Position numbers and translations under genes: made by a program. DNA of 64,000 nt from contig NC_088301.1 in NCBI RefSeq assembly GCF_032854445.1, positions 49,843,116 through 49,907,115 on the forward strand, in the 5' to 3' direction. This document shows positions 23,389 through 36,326 of the stretch, one piece after another. Each line of letters begins with the position of its first letter. Within the stretch, counting starts at the first letter, position 1. The notes beneath the pieces are model-generated. The model searched no databases and was not told the origin of the DNA. It was given only the letters and a program-made list of their open reading frames with translations. The stretch is from Liolophura sinensis (Eukaryota > Mollusca > Polyplacophora > Chitonida > Chitonidae).

Positions 23389-25317
23389 GTTTAGGGTGTG
23401 GATGTGGGTGTGTTAGTTATATATTATTTAACATGTTACATAACATTAAGACGCAAAGAAAAGTCAAGCTTCTTCGCAGATGTGATTACTGAATGCATTA
23501 GATCACAACGAATGGTTGGGATTACTTTTCTTGTCAACCCATCAAATCCGTACTGTGCATAACCACAGACAGTACATGCTTGTGAAAACAGTGTGCTTCG
23601 TCAGCAACCAAGTTGCTGTGAGGCCGTGAGGCCATTGCACTTCTGTAATACTTTACATTTTGCAACACACGGGTGCTTTGAATTGCCCACAAACAGTTCT
23701 GATCAATAGCGGAGGGGAAAGGGAGGAAAGCTGATAAATACCGAGGGCCGTACATGGAACAAGCGAAGTGTTTATCTTTAGTACAGCATCCACAATATGC
23801 GATTGGTGTATTAACGGACTCAAAGGCTTCCTCTTACAGTATCCCATGAATAGCCTGTAGCTTTAAATAACAAACATACACCTACAGAACCACGAACACG
23901 CTAGCACGTCACAGCCTCTTAACCAGTATAATATACAAATTTATCATGTCCGCCTTCTAAATCGCATGTCTTTTTTCCCACATTAAACAGCGTAAAGTTT
24001 ACTAGAGCGTATATAGATATGCTTGATTGGGCCACACCCTGATGTTACAGTGCTATTTTAACAAGTGATGTAGAATGTACAGGCGTAGTTTTAACGCTCG
24101 TTAAATTTGAAATAATGTGAAAATGTAAAAAGAAAAAAATAGCTGAATTCACAATTTTATCACTCTCGGACTGAGGGCTACAGGATCAAGTTTGACGATT
24201 GGGTGCCATATTCAGTATGTCATCGTTTAATCATTAATGCGTTTATACACGATTGGTTATTGACGGGCACTTGGTCACTTGAAGAGTTTTACTTTAAAAA
24301 AATTAACCTTACCTGGAATAAATTCTTATATTTGACTTGAATACTCAGCCTCTTTTCATGGAACAAAAATGTTGGTTTAAAATGAAAATGTAATCTATCC
24401 TCATGGCTTAATGGAAAGGGGCACATCCTCAGTTATTGGCAGTCTCGGGTAATTTAAGCCCAAGATTTCTATAATGATATAAATCAATCTCATGAAATTA
24501 AACGTGCAAATTTAAAATTGCATTAAAGCAATATGCGAACATTTTGATCGTGCAGTTCTGTGCGGGCTATTTGTTTAGTATATCGGTTATCATTACTATA
24601 TAATGACTGTTGAGCATTAGGAAAACACGTGAGGAAATCTGCTCTTGAAAATTTTGGTCATTTTCTCACAAAAAAACACATGATCCGGGTGACATAATTT
24701 TGATCTGAAATGTGAAAAGTGTTTATATCGGTCTCTTTTCGGTTTACCATAAATGATGAGAATGGATTCTAGGCAAGGCACGATGACCTATTTGCGACCA
24801 GATGAAAAGTATATAGAAATGCAGGAGTTTTAACGATTTAAATATCCGATCCAACGCAAAGATGACGATTCCTAATAGCACCTATACATGTGAAAAACAA
24901 ATTCTTATTGATCATTTGTGTTTAGTATATGCATGAGCAAGTCAGCGTGATATTATTGCCAGTGTGTTGTGTAAGTTTATAATTTATGTGCACGCATGTA
25001 GTACACAAGCATTGGTCAAATGAACTGTTTAAGAAGAGGCTAGAAAATTTGCAAATTATATAAATACTTGCATATAAATCTGTTTTTTATTTACGATTAA
25101 CCATCGAATTATTTGATAACTTTTGCTTTGTAAGCTAGTGGTATTACAAATCTCACATAAAGAACTTCTGGCTTTGTTCTTTTGTTTCTATAAACGCAAT
25201 GGGCTTCTCTTACTCTCCCCTAAAAGTACTGCTTTCTCCACCGAAAGATGCAAGTTTATTTTTATTTTATATTTATTTTTAAAAAGGTGGGGGGATTATT
25301 TATGTAGGATCCACTGA
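23388..25317. other. Intergenic, no supported gene
   Basis: Only short frames without recognisable motifs. No member of families R or T was found. Confidence 0.45.
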
Positions 25318-25546
25318 TTTTTATTTATTTATTCTCATTTCATTTGTACGGCATTATGGTGAGAGGAAACCGGGTACAGTCTGGGAGAAACACACGACCA
25401 TCCGCAGGTTACTGAAGACCTTCCTACGTATGGCCGGAGAGGAAGCCAGCATGAGCTGGACTTGAACTCACAGCGAGCGCATTGACGTGAGGCTCCTGGG
25501 CCATTACGCTGCGCTAGCGCGCTAAGCACTGAGCCACGGAGGCCCC
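25318..25546 (-). repeat. Full-length tRNA-derived SINE with target-site duplication
   Basis: Read on the minus strand the element opens with a tRNA-like head: an A-box-like tggctcagtgcttag and a B-box-like gagttcaagtcc, which together form an RNA polymerase III promoter. The same core as the SINE at 3117-3324 follows, then an AAATAAATAAA tail. TCCACtGATTTTtA at 25310-25323 and TCCACaGATTTTA at 25547-25559 look like a 12-13 bp target-site duplication with one substitution, so this is a real retroposition event and not a tandem derivative. The gagtacggcg part of the tail is shortened compared with the first copy. Confidence 0.88.
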
Positions 25547-25559
25547 TCCACAGATTTTA

Positions 25560-27829
25560 AGCCACGCAACTGCGGCAATAGATTGTATTGACCATCGTTG
25601 ATCAGAACAGCTTGAACCACCTCTTATTGCCTTGGCACAAATCATCCCATCGAATAGAGTCGCCATTTAAACTAATTTATGCGTGTATGTATGCATGTAT
25701 GTAACTATGTATAATACATTCCCTTCCAGTAATTAACAAGGACTTCATTAATTATTTTGTCAATTTAGTTCATTAACTGGTTTTTCCACAACCAGAATAG
25801 CTTGTGTATCTAAATTGCGGACAAAGTTTTGAGCCATTTTTAGTACCGAAGCCAGCGGGGATAAAGATATCGGTCAATTTTATCACACAATATGTCGATT
25901 TGACATGGTAGGTTAATGCGTGGAAAAGGTGACCAAAGCTTGATTGAACGGTGTGACATCACTAAGTCACAAAACGTTCAAGGCAGGACAAATGAGCTTA
26001 GGCACAGGAAGAGTTTGCCAAAACTCCGCCATAGCTTACTTTAATCCCCTAGTCGTTTGCCACGTGCCAAAAGAGATGTTAGCTTTGGAAAAAGCTCCTT
26101 TGAAACTTAAATGACCTGTGATTCATTGTGTATCAACTTTTCGTTTTTTTCCTTGCAGAGTAAAATATTGTAACTATATGAATTGAGGATATGTTTTAGT
26201 TCATTTCAAAGGTTTGCAACTCATGCTGTAAACATGAAATTATCTGCTAATGAGTCGTAATTAAACGATAAACCATGGCCTTCAATCTGTCTTTAATCCA
26301 TCGATTTTAGGGACCCTAAGCGTAAGCGTATCTGGCCTAGCCTGTTGCTAGCCGACTGCATATAATAGAAGCTCTTTTGTGCAGTTGTGAGCTTGTGCAC
26401 TACTCTCCATGAACCTGACTATTATCTGAGATACTTGCGTGGGATGCCGTGGCTGTGGCCTATGATTGTCTCTAACAAGTATGTTAAAACTTCTTCGAGG
26501 AAGCATTTTCACCGAAGTACCGAATATTTAGGGACCCACACTATGGTAGCGGGACGTTCGGATTTTTATTATTAGTCTTAGTCAGCTCGTAAAATTGCAA
26601 TATCTCAAAAAACTGGTAAAGGCAGGAAAAACAACCTTTAGGTTTCAGTAACAAACATATAAAGCAACTTTTAACTTTTGTGCTGTTTGATCAGTCACGT
26701 GATTTAATGGCCATTTTGAATTTTAGTGCTAAGCTTAAAAAGTCTTCTCCTGAACGGCTAAAGCTATCGGCATGAATTTTCGTAAGCAGTCTAAAATGCA
26801 TAATTACAAAAAATGTAAAGCAACAGCGTTGCCAAAGCTAAAAAGATTCCAAAAATCCTTGAGTTTGATATGCAAATTAGGCTGTAATTTGCCAATGAAA
26901 TTACCTCAAAACCAGGTCAACTCTAAAAACTGCACAATTGTATCAATGAAAAACAATTCTGAAAATACCTTGACCTCAGCATTATGAATTTCAAAGAATT
27001 TTTCCCGTTCGACATACGGTTTTCACGTAATGGCCAAAACACCTTTCAGAAATCGTTCGATTTTTCCTTAAAATTTAACATGCGAGCTTTATGCAAGAAT
27101 GCATGAAACTTGTCACTGCACCTTACCGTGAGAACGGCTATCAACTTTTCAACAATGTATTGTTTCTATATTTTCTTCTCAGCTATCAGTAGAAGATCAA
27201 AGCCACCTAAATTTCTTTGCTTGTCTATGCAGTACCAGGCCCATTGTAAATGATGCCTGGCGCTCTATGGTTCAAATCCAGTGTATTGCTTTCCATTTCT
27301 TTTCTTTTCCGTTCATATTTCCGATACCGGAATTGCTGTCCTCGACAGCTGCACCCAGTAGTAGCCCAGTACTGCAGAATCTGAGAGCAATGTTTATTTT
27401 CTTGTCACTGGTTTTCACAAGCCCCAATGGACATTGCATCCAAGTGTCTGTGGTTCAAATCCAGTTAATTCATGCCAATCTTTTTTTTGTAATTATACAT
27501 TTTTGCCAATGGTTAATTCAGACAATGTTACCACGTATCTGTGGACACAACATTTTACTTATGACATTCTGCGAGTTCATTTCACCACGAAATAAAGATT
27601 CTGTATGAAAAGACATGACAAAGTCACGTTTGCTCTGCTTCTTAGCAACTTGTCCATCATTCAGCAGAAAAATTTCACTTGCCGTAAATTCTTCTCTCAG
27701 GCTTGTTTCAGAAAGATGTGGAACAATAATTTCTACTTTTGAGTCATAAAAGCTTTGGTGTGTCTTGACGCGTTTACAATGTCCATTGAGGTTCTTCTGT
27801 ATGAAGGCATTGTGTGTTTATGACAAGAC
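25560..27829. other. Intergenic, no supported gene
   Basis: Two sites reading ggttcaaatcc (near 27270 and 27453) resemble a tRNA B box, but no matching A box or cloverleaf could be formed. Open frames at 26772-26987 and 27267-27608 have no recognisable motif. Confidence 0.4.
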
Positions 27830-28035
27830 AGCATTTTGACTAATTCTTGACCAATGACGTCTAATAAATTGAAATAAATATGACTGCATTTTGTTACCTA
27901 ATTCTGCTGAAGCCATTGTTCTCGGGAGGTAGGTGGGGGCTGTAGACTGCATTTACATGAACAGTTAGAATAAAACCATGACAGAGGTAAACTCTACTCT
28001 TTTCCCTCGATGGTGTACGTCTTTAATTATAGGCC
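27830..28035 (+). repeat. Family R repeat copy
   Basis: Contains ttgaccaatgacgtctaata, ctaattctgctgaagccat, catgaacagttagaataaaa, a shortened middle and gtacgtctttaattata. It abuts an inverted family T copy. Confidence 0.8.
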
Positions 28036-28039
28036 TATT

Positions 28040-28470
28040 GGATATTTGTTTTGGTACTACACAAAATTCCCTAAACTGAGGAAAATTCCCTAAACGACGT
28101 AAAACACGAACTAACAGAGAACTAAGAAATCATATAAAGTACGGAATTAGGACTGAACAATACAAAGAGAAGCAATCAGTACTTTTCAGTGATGTGGAAA
28201 GGCGTAAGGAATGTCCGAAGCGAATGAGTGAAATCAGTATTCCAGTCGTGTATCGTGATAGTATACAAAATTAAAAATGAAATAAATATCGGGGTTAGCC
28301 TTTGATTGCAGCTGTTCATATATCCAACGTGGCGATCTAATTCAACAGGATAACTATACTGCCCACATGTCAAGCGGAACTAGACACAATCACGATTCCG
28401 GACGCTCTGTCCATTTGTACTTACAAGAGAATCATAGTCGTGGTAAAACTTTAGAGTGAAGGCGTTTTAT
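28040..28470 (-). repeat. Family T retroelement 3' end, degraded coding remnant plus tail
   Basis: On the minus strand the order is a decayed coding piece (about 28450-28390, with residues like K-F-Y-H-D-Y and N-G-Q-S-V), the ttagatcgccacgttggata segment, then the tail ccgtactttatatgatttct. The same order is seen in the better preserved copy at 37721-38590. Confidence 0.65.
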
Positions 28471-30092
28471 GGAAATGTAGATGATATTTTTTACGGGCGA
28501 CGATGTCTACAGCTAGTGTTGAATCATTGGATGTAGTTCGTTTTTCGAGACATGGTATTGTGGCATCAGTTCTTGCACAGCGTAGTCATGAATCACAACG
28601 ATCGTGTCTGTTTAAGACATACTGTTTCATAAGTGTATGAAACATTTTCATCGACATTGTGAAGTCCCGCTAGTGCGATGTACATTACATACGTATACGC
28701 ATACATCCTGGCATAGCTCGTGGAAAGGATCGTATAGATCTTAGGATTCTCCGCATAACTTAATTCTGTCATAACAAGTTGATGAAATACTTTCAAACAT
28801 TCTTTTATAGATGTTTGTGGTTGACTCAAGGTTTGAGAAATAGAACTAGAGTGACCCCCATTGTCACCCCTTCTCCGTATGTTCTGGATATTTTTCATCT
28901 GGAAGAGTGGCGTTTGTAATTTTCCGTGTTGGCAGCTCCACGAAAAGTTATGGGGATTCCACGGGAAGTTGTCTTCTGAGTTCAGTGGGATCTGGAAACA
29001 CGGAGCTTAACACACGCCTCATGATAATTTCACAATGTCCTTTACCTTACATACATAGGGATTGGCCTTGTAACATTGGATTAGCGTTCATCAAGGTTGC
29101 AGCATTTGGCACTCTCAGGGGGTATATACCTGAGAAAGGCTTGGCTTTTACTAGTTGTTAATTGGCTTTGTTTCAGTGAAGAAAGTAATAAATGTTGAGG
29201 CTTTTTTGTTTCTGTTAATATATTAAGCACACATAACGTTGATAACAAACAGAAATACTACTTAAAAGTGCAAACGAGATGATGTTTTTTGCTAAACCAA
29301 TGGTTACCGTTTAAAACAAAACTCAAAATAGAATCGGAAGTGTCACTAAAAAGTGTCCAATCCCTAGACGTGGACTAATGCTTTAAATTAACATATCTTC
29401 AGTTATATGTTTATCAATCTATTAAATAAAACTAAGGAAAACTACTGAGGTTGCCATTGAGCACAAAGGAAATAAATAAACCTGTTAACAGGACTTCATT
29501 GGGTTCCAACACACATAAAATGCTGTCGTTCAAATGATATATTTTAGGTTTGTGTTAAACACCATTCAAATTTATAACAAAACACGTTTATTGATAAATG
29601 ACATACTAAGCATAATAATGTAAGAATTTTTTAAATTACTCTTTTTTTTTACAAATGCAAGCATGAAAACATTTCCATCAGACACATTCCAAAAGGCATT
29701 TGTTAAATATCTTATTAAAATAAATATATATCTCTCCAACATATCCAAGGTCGTGGGTTATTCCTTGCATTTCTACTTGGCTCGATTCTTCCATACCCGG
29801 ACAACGAGGCCAGTGAAGTGGTCAGTGGTTTCTGGCCTAGTGACATCCAGGCTGTATTTGAATTGATCTCCAGTAACCGCTCAGGTAAAACGCAATCGTG
29901 TCAATCTACATAGCCAAACAACGAAGATCAAAACAAAGATCCCGGGATTTCTAGCTTCTGGTGTTTTTACCGGCTCATTCAGGGGAATCTGGAAGAAGGA
30001 GGATACAAGAGACGCGTTTAGAACCGAACTAATCTGATGTCAAATGTTATCACCAGGTAGATTTTCCTGCAAATTTTGTTTATATTTGACAG
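28471..30092. other. Intergenic, one unexplained open frame
   Basis: The plus-strand frame 29719-29884 (about 55 codons, no Met) contains a hydrophobic run L-F-L-A-F-L-L-G-S-I-L and ends at a good donor, cgctcag/GTAAAA. It could be an internal exon or chance. The other frames here are not recognisable. Confidence 0.25.
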
Positions 30093-30640
30093 GTTACAGT
30101 TGCGGAGTTTTTAAAACAAAAGTCTTCCGCGGTTCCAGGGGCTTTACCGTGAACTAACCGTGTTTGGAGTGTTTACCCAACTGGCCTGTAAATCTTGGCC
30201 GATGATCGGAATGGCTGGCAGCATGAGTATGTTTATCCAAGGTTTGGAGCTTACCGGTCGACACGTTCAAGCCATATATTCGCCAAACATCTTTGTCGTA
30301 CAATTATGCTACTCGATGTTCCGCGATATCTTGGACCAGTGATTCCATATAGGTACACTTTTTCCATCGTTTTGTCATTTGTCTTTCGTATTTCACGAGA
30401 AAGATTATTTCTTGTTATGATAGCGAGCATGTGAACGCCACATGACAACCACACAGAGGGCTTAATGACGCGACATCTTATTTTTTCTCCCCAGGAAAGT
30501 GTTGGTAAATCCAGTGCAGTGTTCACGGATATCACAGTTCCTTTGTCGATAAACGTGAATGAAGAGTTGTCGATGTCTGTTTTAGGGGAAATCTGGGGAT
30601 ATGTCGGTTATGCCATAAATAAACTTGTTTTATCGGCCAC
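30093..30640 (+). pseudogene. Degraded cytochrome-P450-like exons (tentative)
   Basis: After an excellent acceptor (tatatttgacag) the frame starting at 30093 reads K-S-S-A-V-P-G-A-L-P, then stop codons at 30150 and 30192, then R-F-G-A-Y-R and S-H-I-F-A-K-H-L-C with T-I-M and G-P-V-I-P-Y-R up to a donor at 30352. After a second excellent acceptor (ttttttctccccag, ending at 30494) one frame reads E-S-V-G-K-S-S-A-V-F-T-D. The order Pro-Gly region, R-F-G-x-x-Y-R, x-P-Y-R, then G-x-S-x-x-V-F-T resembles the N-terminal part of mitochondrial-clan animal P450s. Joining the two exons by these splice sites puts the second in the wrong frame, and stops interrupt the first, so it would be non-functional. 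No heme-binding (F-x-x-G-x-R-x-C-x-G) exon was found. The family call rests on remembered patterns only. Confidence 0.35.
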
Positions 30641-31024
30641 GTTTTACTTTAACAATCTTAGGCTACTGCCAAGTATTTTCCAGTCCCTCATTCTGTGTTC
30701 TTTCTTTATAACCTCAAAGAAAAATGCAAGATATGCGGTGAAGTACTGTTCCCATCTTTTTATATACATCATTTAAAATATTCCATAAACCATCAGTTTG
30801 TTTTCAGTCTTGTAATAACAGCAACAGAAAGTTAACTCTTTGTAATGAATGATGTTACGAAAGCGTATTCAATATTCCAAAGAGCAAAATCTAAAAATTA
30901 AGTTTTTCAACTTGTGTTAAGGATAGACATATACAAGAAATACTAAGATAACGTGAAGCTGACGACAGCATGCTGATGCTGCAAGAAATAATCAGAAGCA
31001 CAACATATACAGAGTACAACCTGA

Positions 31025-31175
31025 GCAGCGACGACAATATTATATCGGATGTAAATGGTCACACGTCACGGATGAAATCTGGCCTCTTGACAATTTACCT
31101 CAGCTAGGGTTTTATCCTAAATGTTCATGTAAATGATTAAATAGTAGAAATTATACCCACCCCCTCTCCCCATGG
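31025..31175 (-). repeat. Family R repeat copy
   Basis: Reverse orientation: ggtcacacgtcacggatgaa, ggcctcttgacaatttacct, agggttttatcctaaatgtt and catgtaaatgattaaatagt, ending near the cccctctccccatggc segment. Confidence 0.75.
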
Positions 31176-34100
31176 CGAGTAATTTGGAGTGCAAATATCC
31201 CATGTAAACAAATGGTAGAACTAATTGTAAAGTAGCGTGGGTCTTCGCTTATGCCTGTGTTGAACCTTAGGTGACCATTTCTTATGGTAATCTAAAGATA
31301 GCCGTGTGCTGTATACCTATTAGAAAGGAAAGGTTTCTTTAATGTATTACTGTACAATAAAGCAAAACCTAAGTATAATTTGTTTTCAAATTAGAGAGAT
31401 AAACCCACTGCAGTTTTGTTCAGTTTAGGGCCTGCCATTTTATTAAATTATGTAATATTAACTACATAAATATTAACGGGAGGGGGAGGACATATGCCCC
31501 TCCACCCCCCCCCCCCCATATACACACACAAACTGTTCGACCCAACCGTATCAAAAATGCTCAGTACTGTTTTCACTAGTGCTTGTGTTCAAACATTTCT
31601 TGTAATTTGTTCAAACAGATCAACGCACTGTAATTTTATTGGTCAGAAATTTTCAATCTGGGGAAATTCCATCTTGTCCTTATTGAAAATTGGTATCTTG
31701 AATTTTGTAATTTGCAATGTAAAGGAGAATTCAAACGGAACGAAAATATGTACGTCTATTAATTCCCCAATTTAGAACATGTCTCCGGACGACTGGAATC
31801 TCAGAGCTTCCGGGTCGTCGGCGGCCCCTACACACTCTCCTATAATTGATTGGGATAGTCGTTCCGTTTGCCTTTGTGCGACCTCATCACCTCTCCAACC
31901 CGCTTTAACTAGCGTAAATATGTTACAACTCACATAGCGCGTATTTCAACGGACGTAAGTACATACATGTAAAGTGAACTAAGTGATATCTAAATTTGTG
32001 CCAAAATGTGCAGTATACTTCATCGCAACCTTTAGAATGCATATTTTTTCTCAAATGCGTGTACGGCTCTATCGGATCCAAGAGCTTCCTGGGCCGCGGC
32101 GGCCACTGGACCCTCGCCACATTCGTCAGAATAATCTCCTCCCCTTCCCGCAACTTTTAATTTGCTTCCTATGCACCTGCTTGGTAAATAACATCTCATT
32201 TAATTCCTTAGATGTTTTACCTGGGCATACAGTAATAGAATTTTAACATTTTCCCGTAGTGACATGGAGATCTCGTATTGCAGTCATTTATGTCTTATTG
32301 ATATCAACAATATGTTAATTCACTATTGACTATTTTCAGAAGTAGGGTTGGTTTTATTGCAGTTTTTGCATTTTAGAAGGATGCGTTACTTGAGACTATG
32401 TTTAAGGTGTCTTGGCTTGCAGCCAAAAAATCCACAGCTGTTTGAGACATTAAAAGAAAGACTTCTTACGTAATGGAACTGAGCAACAAACTGTTTTTTT
32501 CATCTATCGGTATGTAGGAAACATATTTTTTTGAACAAGTGGGTTAAAGAGTCATGAGAACGTTAGGGTTTTAGCTAACATCCGAATGACTTTAAAGTTT
32601 GCCGCTAGGGGAAGGAATATAGCTGCTGTAACCAATACAAAATGTTTTTCATACAATTACATTAAATATTGTATGCGTTTGGAAAAGGATTTGCATACTT
32701 TATGTCAATATTTTCGAATTCTATCCACAATAGCGTTTCCATTTACTGAACCACTTGCTGATCGAAATTTGACTTCCGGTCTTAATTGCAGGTTGAGCAA
32801 CAAGATTAAGCGTAAGTTATTCATGAACGCAATCTTTATATAAGTGACGTGCCGAATGTCCTAATATCAAGTTATCTTGAAACTATACACAGGCAAAACC
32901 TCCCCGGTTTTCCCGGTTTCCGCCTTCAGAATCCAGACCTGTCGTTTTAGGAATGGTGGCAGGCGACGGGTGTGTTACTTTCGGCAAGAGCCGACCTTTT
33001 ACAGGGGGTTTATTACGTATTAATAACCCTGTGGTAGGGATAGGGGAATATATAGTTGAGTTTAAAGCAATTGACTCTCGTCTCTAGATTTGCTCAGGAG
33101 TAATTTTACTTCATCGAAGTTCATCGTTTAGAATGATATGATGCCAATCTGGCTGTGAGTTGTATCGCCCCTTTTGGCCAGTTAGCATACGCAGTAAAAT
33201 ACAACAGTGGGCGAAGGGAATTTAAACAAATTAGAGACGTTAATGTGGAAATTATTATATGGTCATTCATTACCACTGAGGTCTGATCGCTTGTGCCTTT
33301 AAGGTTTTAAAGTTTTATTTTAACTGTTCATCCAGTGTTACAGATATGGGGCCGATTCCTCAAAGCCATTTATTACCTAAGTCAAAAACTGAAATACGAT
33401 GATCAAGCTTATTTTTCGGCTTCAGAAATTAAAGTTTTGTCACCTTCATCAGTATTCTCTAAAGATAAATCTGTCCAAATTTCTTTTTCCAGGATCAAAA
33501 ACTAAGCATTGTAAAGAGGTTTTAAATTTCGACAAGTCAGAAATGGCTTTGTGTAATCATCCCCAGGAGACAAGGAGTAAAGCGGAAAGGCTGACATCTA
33601 ACCCATCAGGCCATAAAAAACGTTATCTGAACTGGATAAAGTAGGTTTTCAGTATTTCAGATAGCTGTTCTCAAACTTTCCCACGGTGTCCTGCATGAGC
33701 GGGCTAAACTAATACACTAACAACAATATGAGATTTTGAAAGTTATATATTATGTCGAGTAACCTGCAATTGTAAATTGTAACAGTGTTACTGTAATCAT
33801 CGTGATAAACATGGTTGGTGGATTGGTTAAAGTTATTGACGTCTCCATTCAGCTGAATGATGTGCGCCACAAACAATACAAGGGTATGAGTGGAACAATG
33901 CATGCAAGATAAGAATATGTCATACATACTACATACATTAAAAAAATATTGAGGAGGTCCTTTCACATGCAGTAAATAGACAGTGAGGCAGTCATACATG
34001 ATCCACATGGGTAAGTTATCCACTGTCTGTTTTATTTTAGCGTGTTAATGTAGCTCTTACAACCAGTAAACAGTCGGGTAAAATTCCATTCAGTCCATGC

Positions 34101-35732
34101 AAGCTGAAAGTTACTGAGCCAAAACGTTATGGTGGTAAATCTGGTATTAAACTTGACCAAATGTCTGTACTGATCTGTATTGATTTTGTTTTGTAAGAAT
34201 GTTTGGCCAGTAAGTCTGTCCTTGATGATAACCCAATTCCCTTAAAGCCTTTTAAATATTACACTTTTTGTAATCAATAGTGATACTGCATAAGTCAATT
34301 TGTTAAATCTGAAGGCATGTTTGACAAGACGGCAATAAAATCAATGATAAACTGATTACCCCTCGAAGATTGTTTATTTCATTTGATTTGCAAACGTCTC
34401 ATTGTGTAATTTTCGATAAAAACGACATTGCACAATTTATAACGATAAATTATAAAATATTGCTAATATAGGTTTAAGCTTAGTCAATGTATTGAATATC
34501 TTTGAACAAAGGGGACAAACATGTCTGTTGTTTTTGCAGAGCGTGTACATGTCCGCACTTTCCCCTAGCGCAGTGCACTGCAATTAAAAGAATGTAGACT
34601 TGTAAACTCTAATCCCATGTATTCTTTTGTTATCATAGATCCTGTTCTTCAAAAGCGCTTACATCGTCTCCGTTAAATCACATGAGAAACATAAGATCGA
34701 ATTTAAATCGCTTTATATGGAACGGAATTTCATGGACAATCGAAAATCCCGATTTACGCTATTTGCTATAGGTGTTGTTCCAGTTGTTATTACATTTTTT
34801 TCCAATAGGAGTTTAGGTCTAGGTTAACCAGGCCCAACCCCGAGTTAGGTCATACATCACTCTTTTAACAAATTCTTACTTAGTTTAACATACATTTTTT
34901 CCTCTTCACCTCGCCACAGTTTCATTGCATGAAAAGGGCGCAGCGGGTTTGATAAAAGTAGACCATACTCATATAAAGATATACTTTGCTTTTTAGACAT
35001 TACTGAATGCGTTAGTAGATCAATAGAAATTGCGTTAGTAGGCCAGTAGGTGAAGTATCCTGGTAATAAAAACTGAAACAAAGTGCTAAATCTCATGCCT
35101 GAGTATGTATTGAATCTACATGGTTAGGTGTGTATTTTGCTTTCATTGTCCTCACACTGTGGGAATTCACTGGGTCACTTTCCGCTCTTGCACTGACCAC
35201 GCCTTGACCTCTGATCCCTATCGAACGTGGCAGTACTCAGCTAGCAGACCAGAGGTCAAAGTCAAACGGCATATCTTGCCTTCATTCAAACATGTATGTT
35301 TAACAAGCCTTTCTAATAGAGCAAAAGTAAATGGTAGATTAAACACAGCAACTTATACCTCGCACCATAACAATTAACTCCATTTAAAAACTAAAGAAAA
35401 TGGAAACGAAATCGATCGGGTTTGACGCTTGAGAAACACGTTGCCCATTTTTGGACTCAAATTTGGGGGGCATATTGATCAACATTAATCACACCTTTCA
35501 GTGAAAAGACAAGTCGGTGTATTAGGTATTTAGCTTGACCCTAGGGCTAGTAACAAACGGGTGATAACAAAGCCTGGATGGTGACTCATTGCACTGGGCA
35601 GGCACTCAAATGCCATCAAAAGTTTACTTGCATGATAATCATTTTGTTAAACACAGCTTTGGTGAACAAGTCCGTCTTACCCAGAGAAAGAGATATATGT
35701 ATCCCCTTTGCAGTATGCACCAAAGTTTCCAT
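31176..35732. other. Intergenic, no supported gene
   Basis: A C-run of about 14 lies at 31504-31517. Many short frames on both strands (31494-31775, 32586-32843, 33399-33644, 33709-34023, 35120-35377) have random-looking composition and no splice logic. No repeat family defined elsewhere in the window was recognised here. Confidence 0.4.
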
Positions 35733-36326
35733 ATATCGGGTGGGCATAAAAAATGGGCCGTACTTTGACACTCAACATCTCCGAAACCCTCTTACGTCAG
35801 CTTCTAAAAATTTACACACTCAAAAGCCATTATGTCCTAAGTATACAGACCAAATTTCAATTACATCCTTTAGGATTTCTGTTCAGTGGACCAAAATCAA
35901 AATAGAGTCAAAAACGCATGTTCCGGACATTTCTAAATGATGCTCTACCTTGTTTTACTTGAAAAGGTGATCAATCCGTCCGCCATCTTCTCGGTAGACG
36001 TCGCGCAAACGTTTCTTCCATGAATCGATGGAGTCCCGAATCTCCTTAAGAGTAATTTTTCCCAACAATCCTTGATGCGTGTCACACAGGTGCAGTGCGC
36101 GCCCAACTCATGGCACCTGATAGGTGATGCAATGTGGGTCACCAGAACTTGCGTATTTGAGGCTATGTTTTCATTTTAACCCTGTGTACAGACTACTTAA
36201 GCTATTGGTCAGTATATTAATAAAATCATGCCATTTGAATGTCTAAAGTTTGAAAGGGTTTGAACAAAGGGTAATGGAGCAATGCAGCATCAAAGTATGG
36301 CCCATTTGTTATGCCCAATCGATATA
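35733..36326 (-). mobile_element. Internally deleted Tc1/mariner-like transposon
   Basis: The left end tatatcgggtgggcataa, followed by aaatgggccgtactttgaca, is matched by the reverse complement of the right end (about 36285-36326): tatatcgattgggcataac, then aaatgggccatactttgatg. The inverted termini are therefore about 36-40 bp, and the element is about 590 bp. The interior retains only the transposase C-terminus on the minus strand. TA dinucleotides at the edges would fit the target preference of this superfamily, but TA is common here. Confidence 0.75.
35955..36075 (-). pseudogene. C-terminal fragment of Tc1/mariner-type transposase
   Basis: One minus-strand frame reads L-L-G-K-I-T-L-K-E-I-R-D-S-I-D-S-W and then K-K-R-L-R-D-V-Y-R-E-D-G-G-R-I-D-H-L-F-K-stop. 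That is the ending typical of DDE transposases of this class, where a basic helix and a D/E-G-G motif precede the stop. All catalytic residues are missing, so it is a relic inside the element at 35733-36326. Confidence 0.7.

Noticed and set aside
27250-27475. Two ggttcaaatcc sites resembling tRNA B boxes
   Set aside because: No A box at proper distance and no cloverleaf arms; probably a small local duplication.
35578-35940. 120-codon plus-strand frame
   Set aside because: Its second half crosses the left inverted terminus of the Tc1/mariner element on the strand opposite its transposase relic; no recognisable protein.
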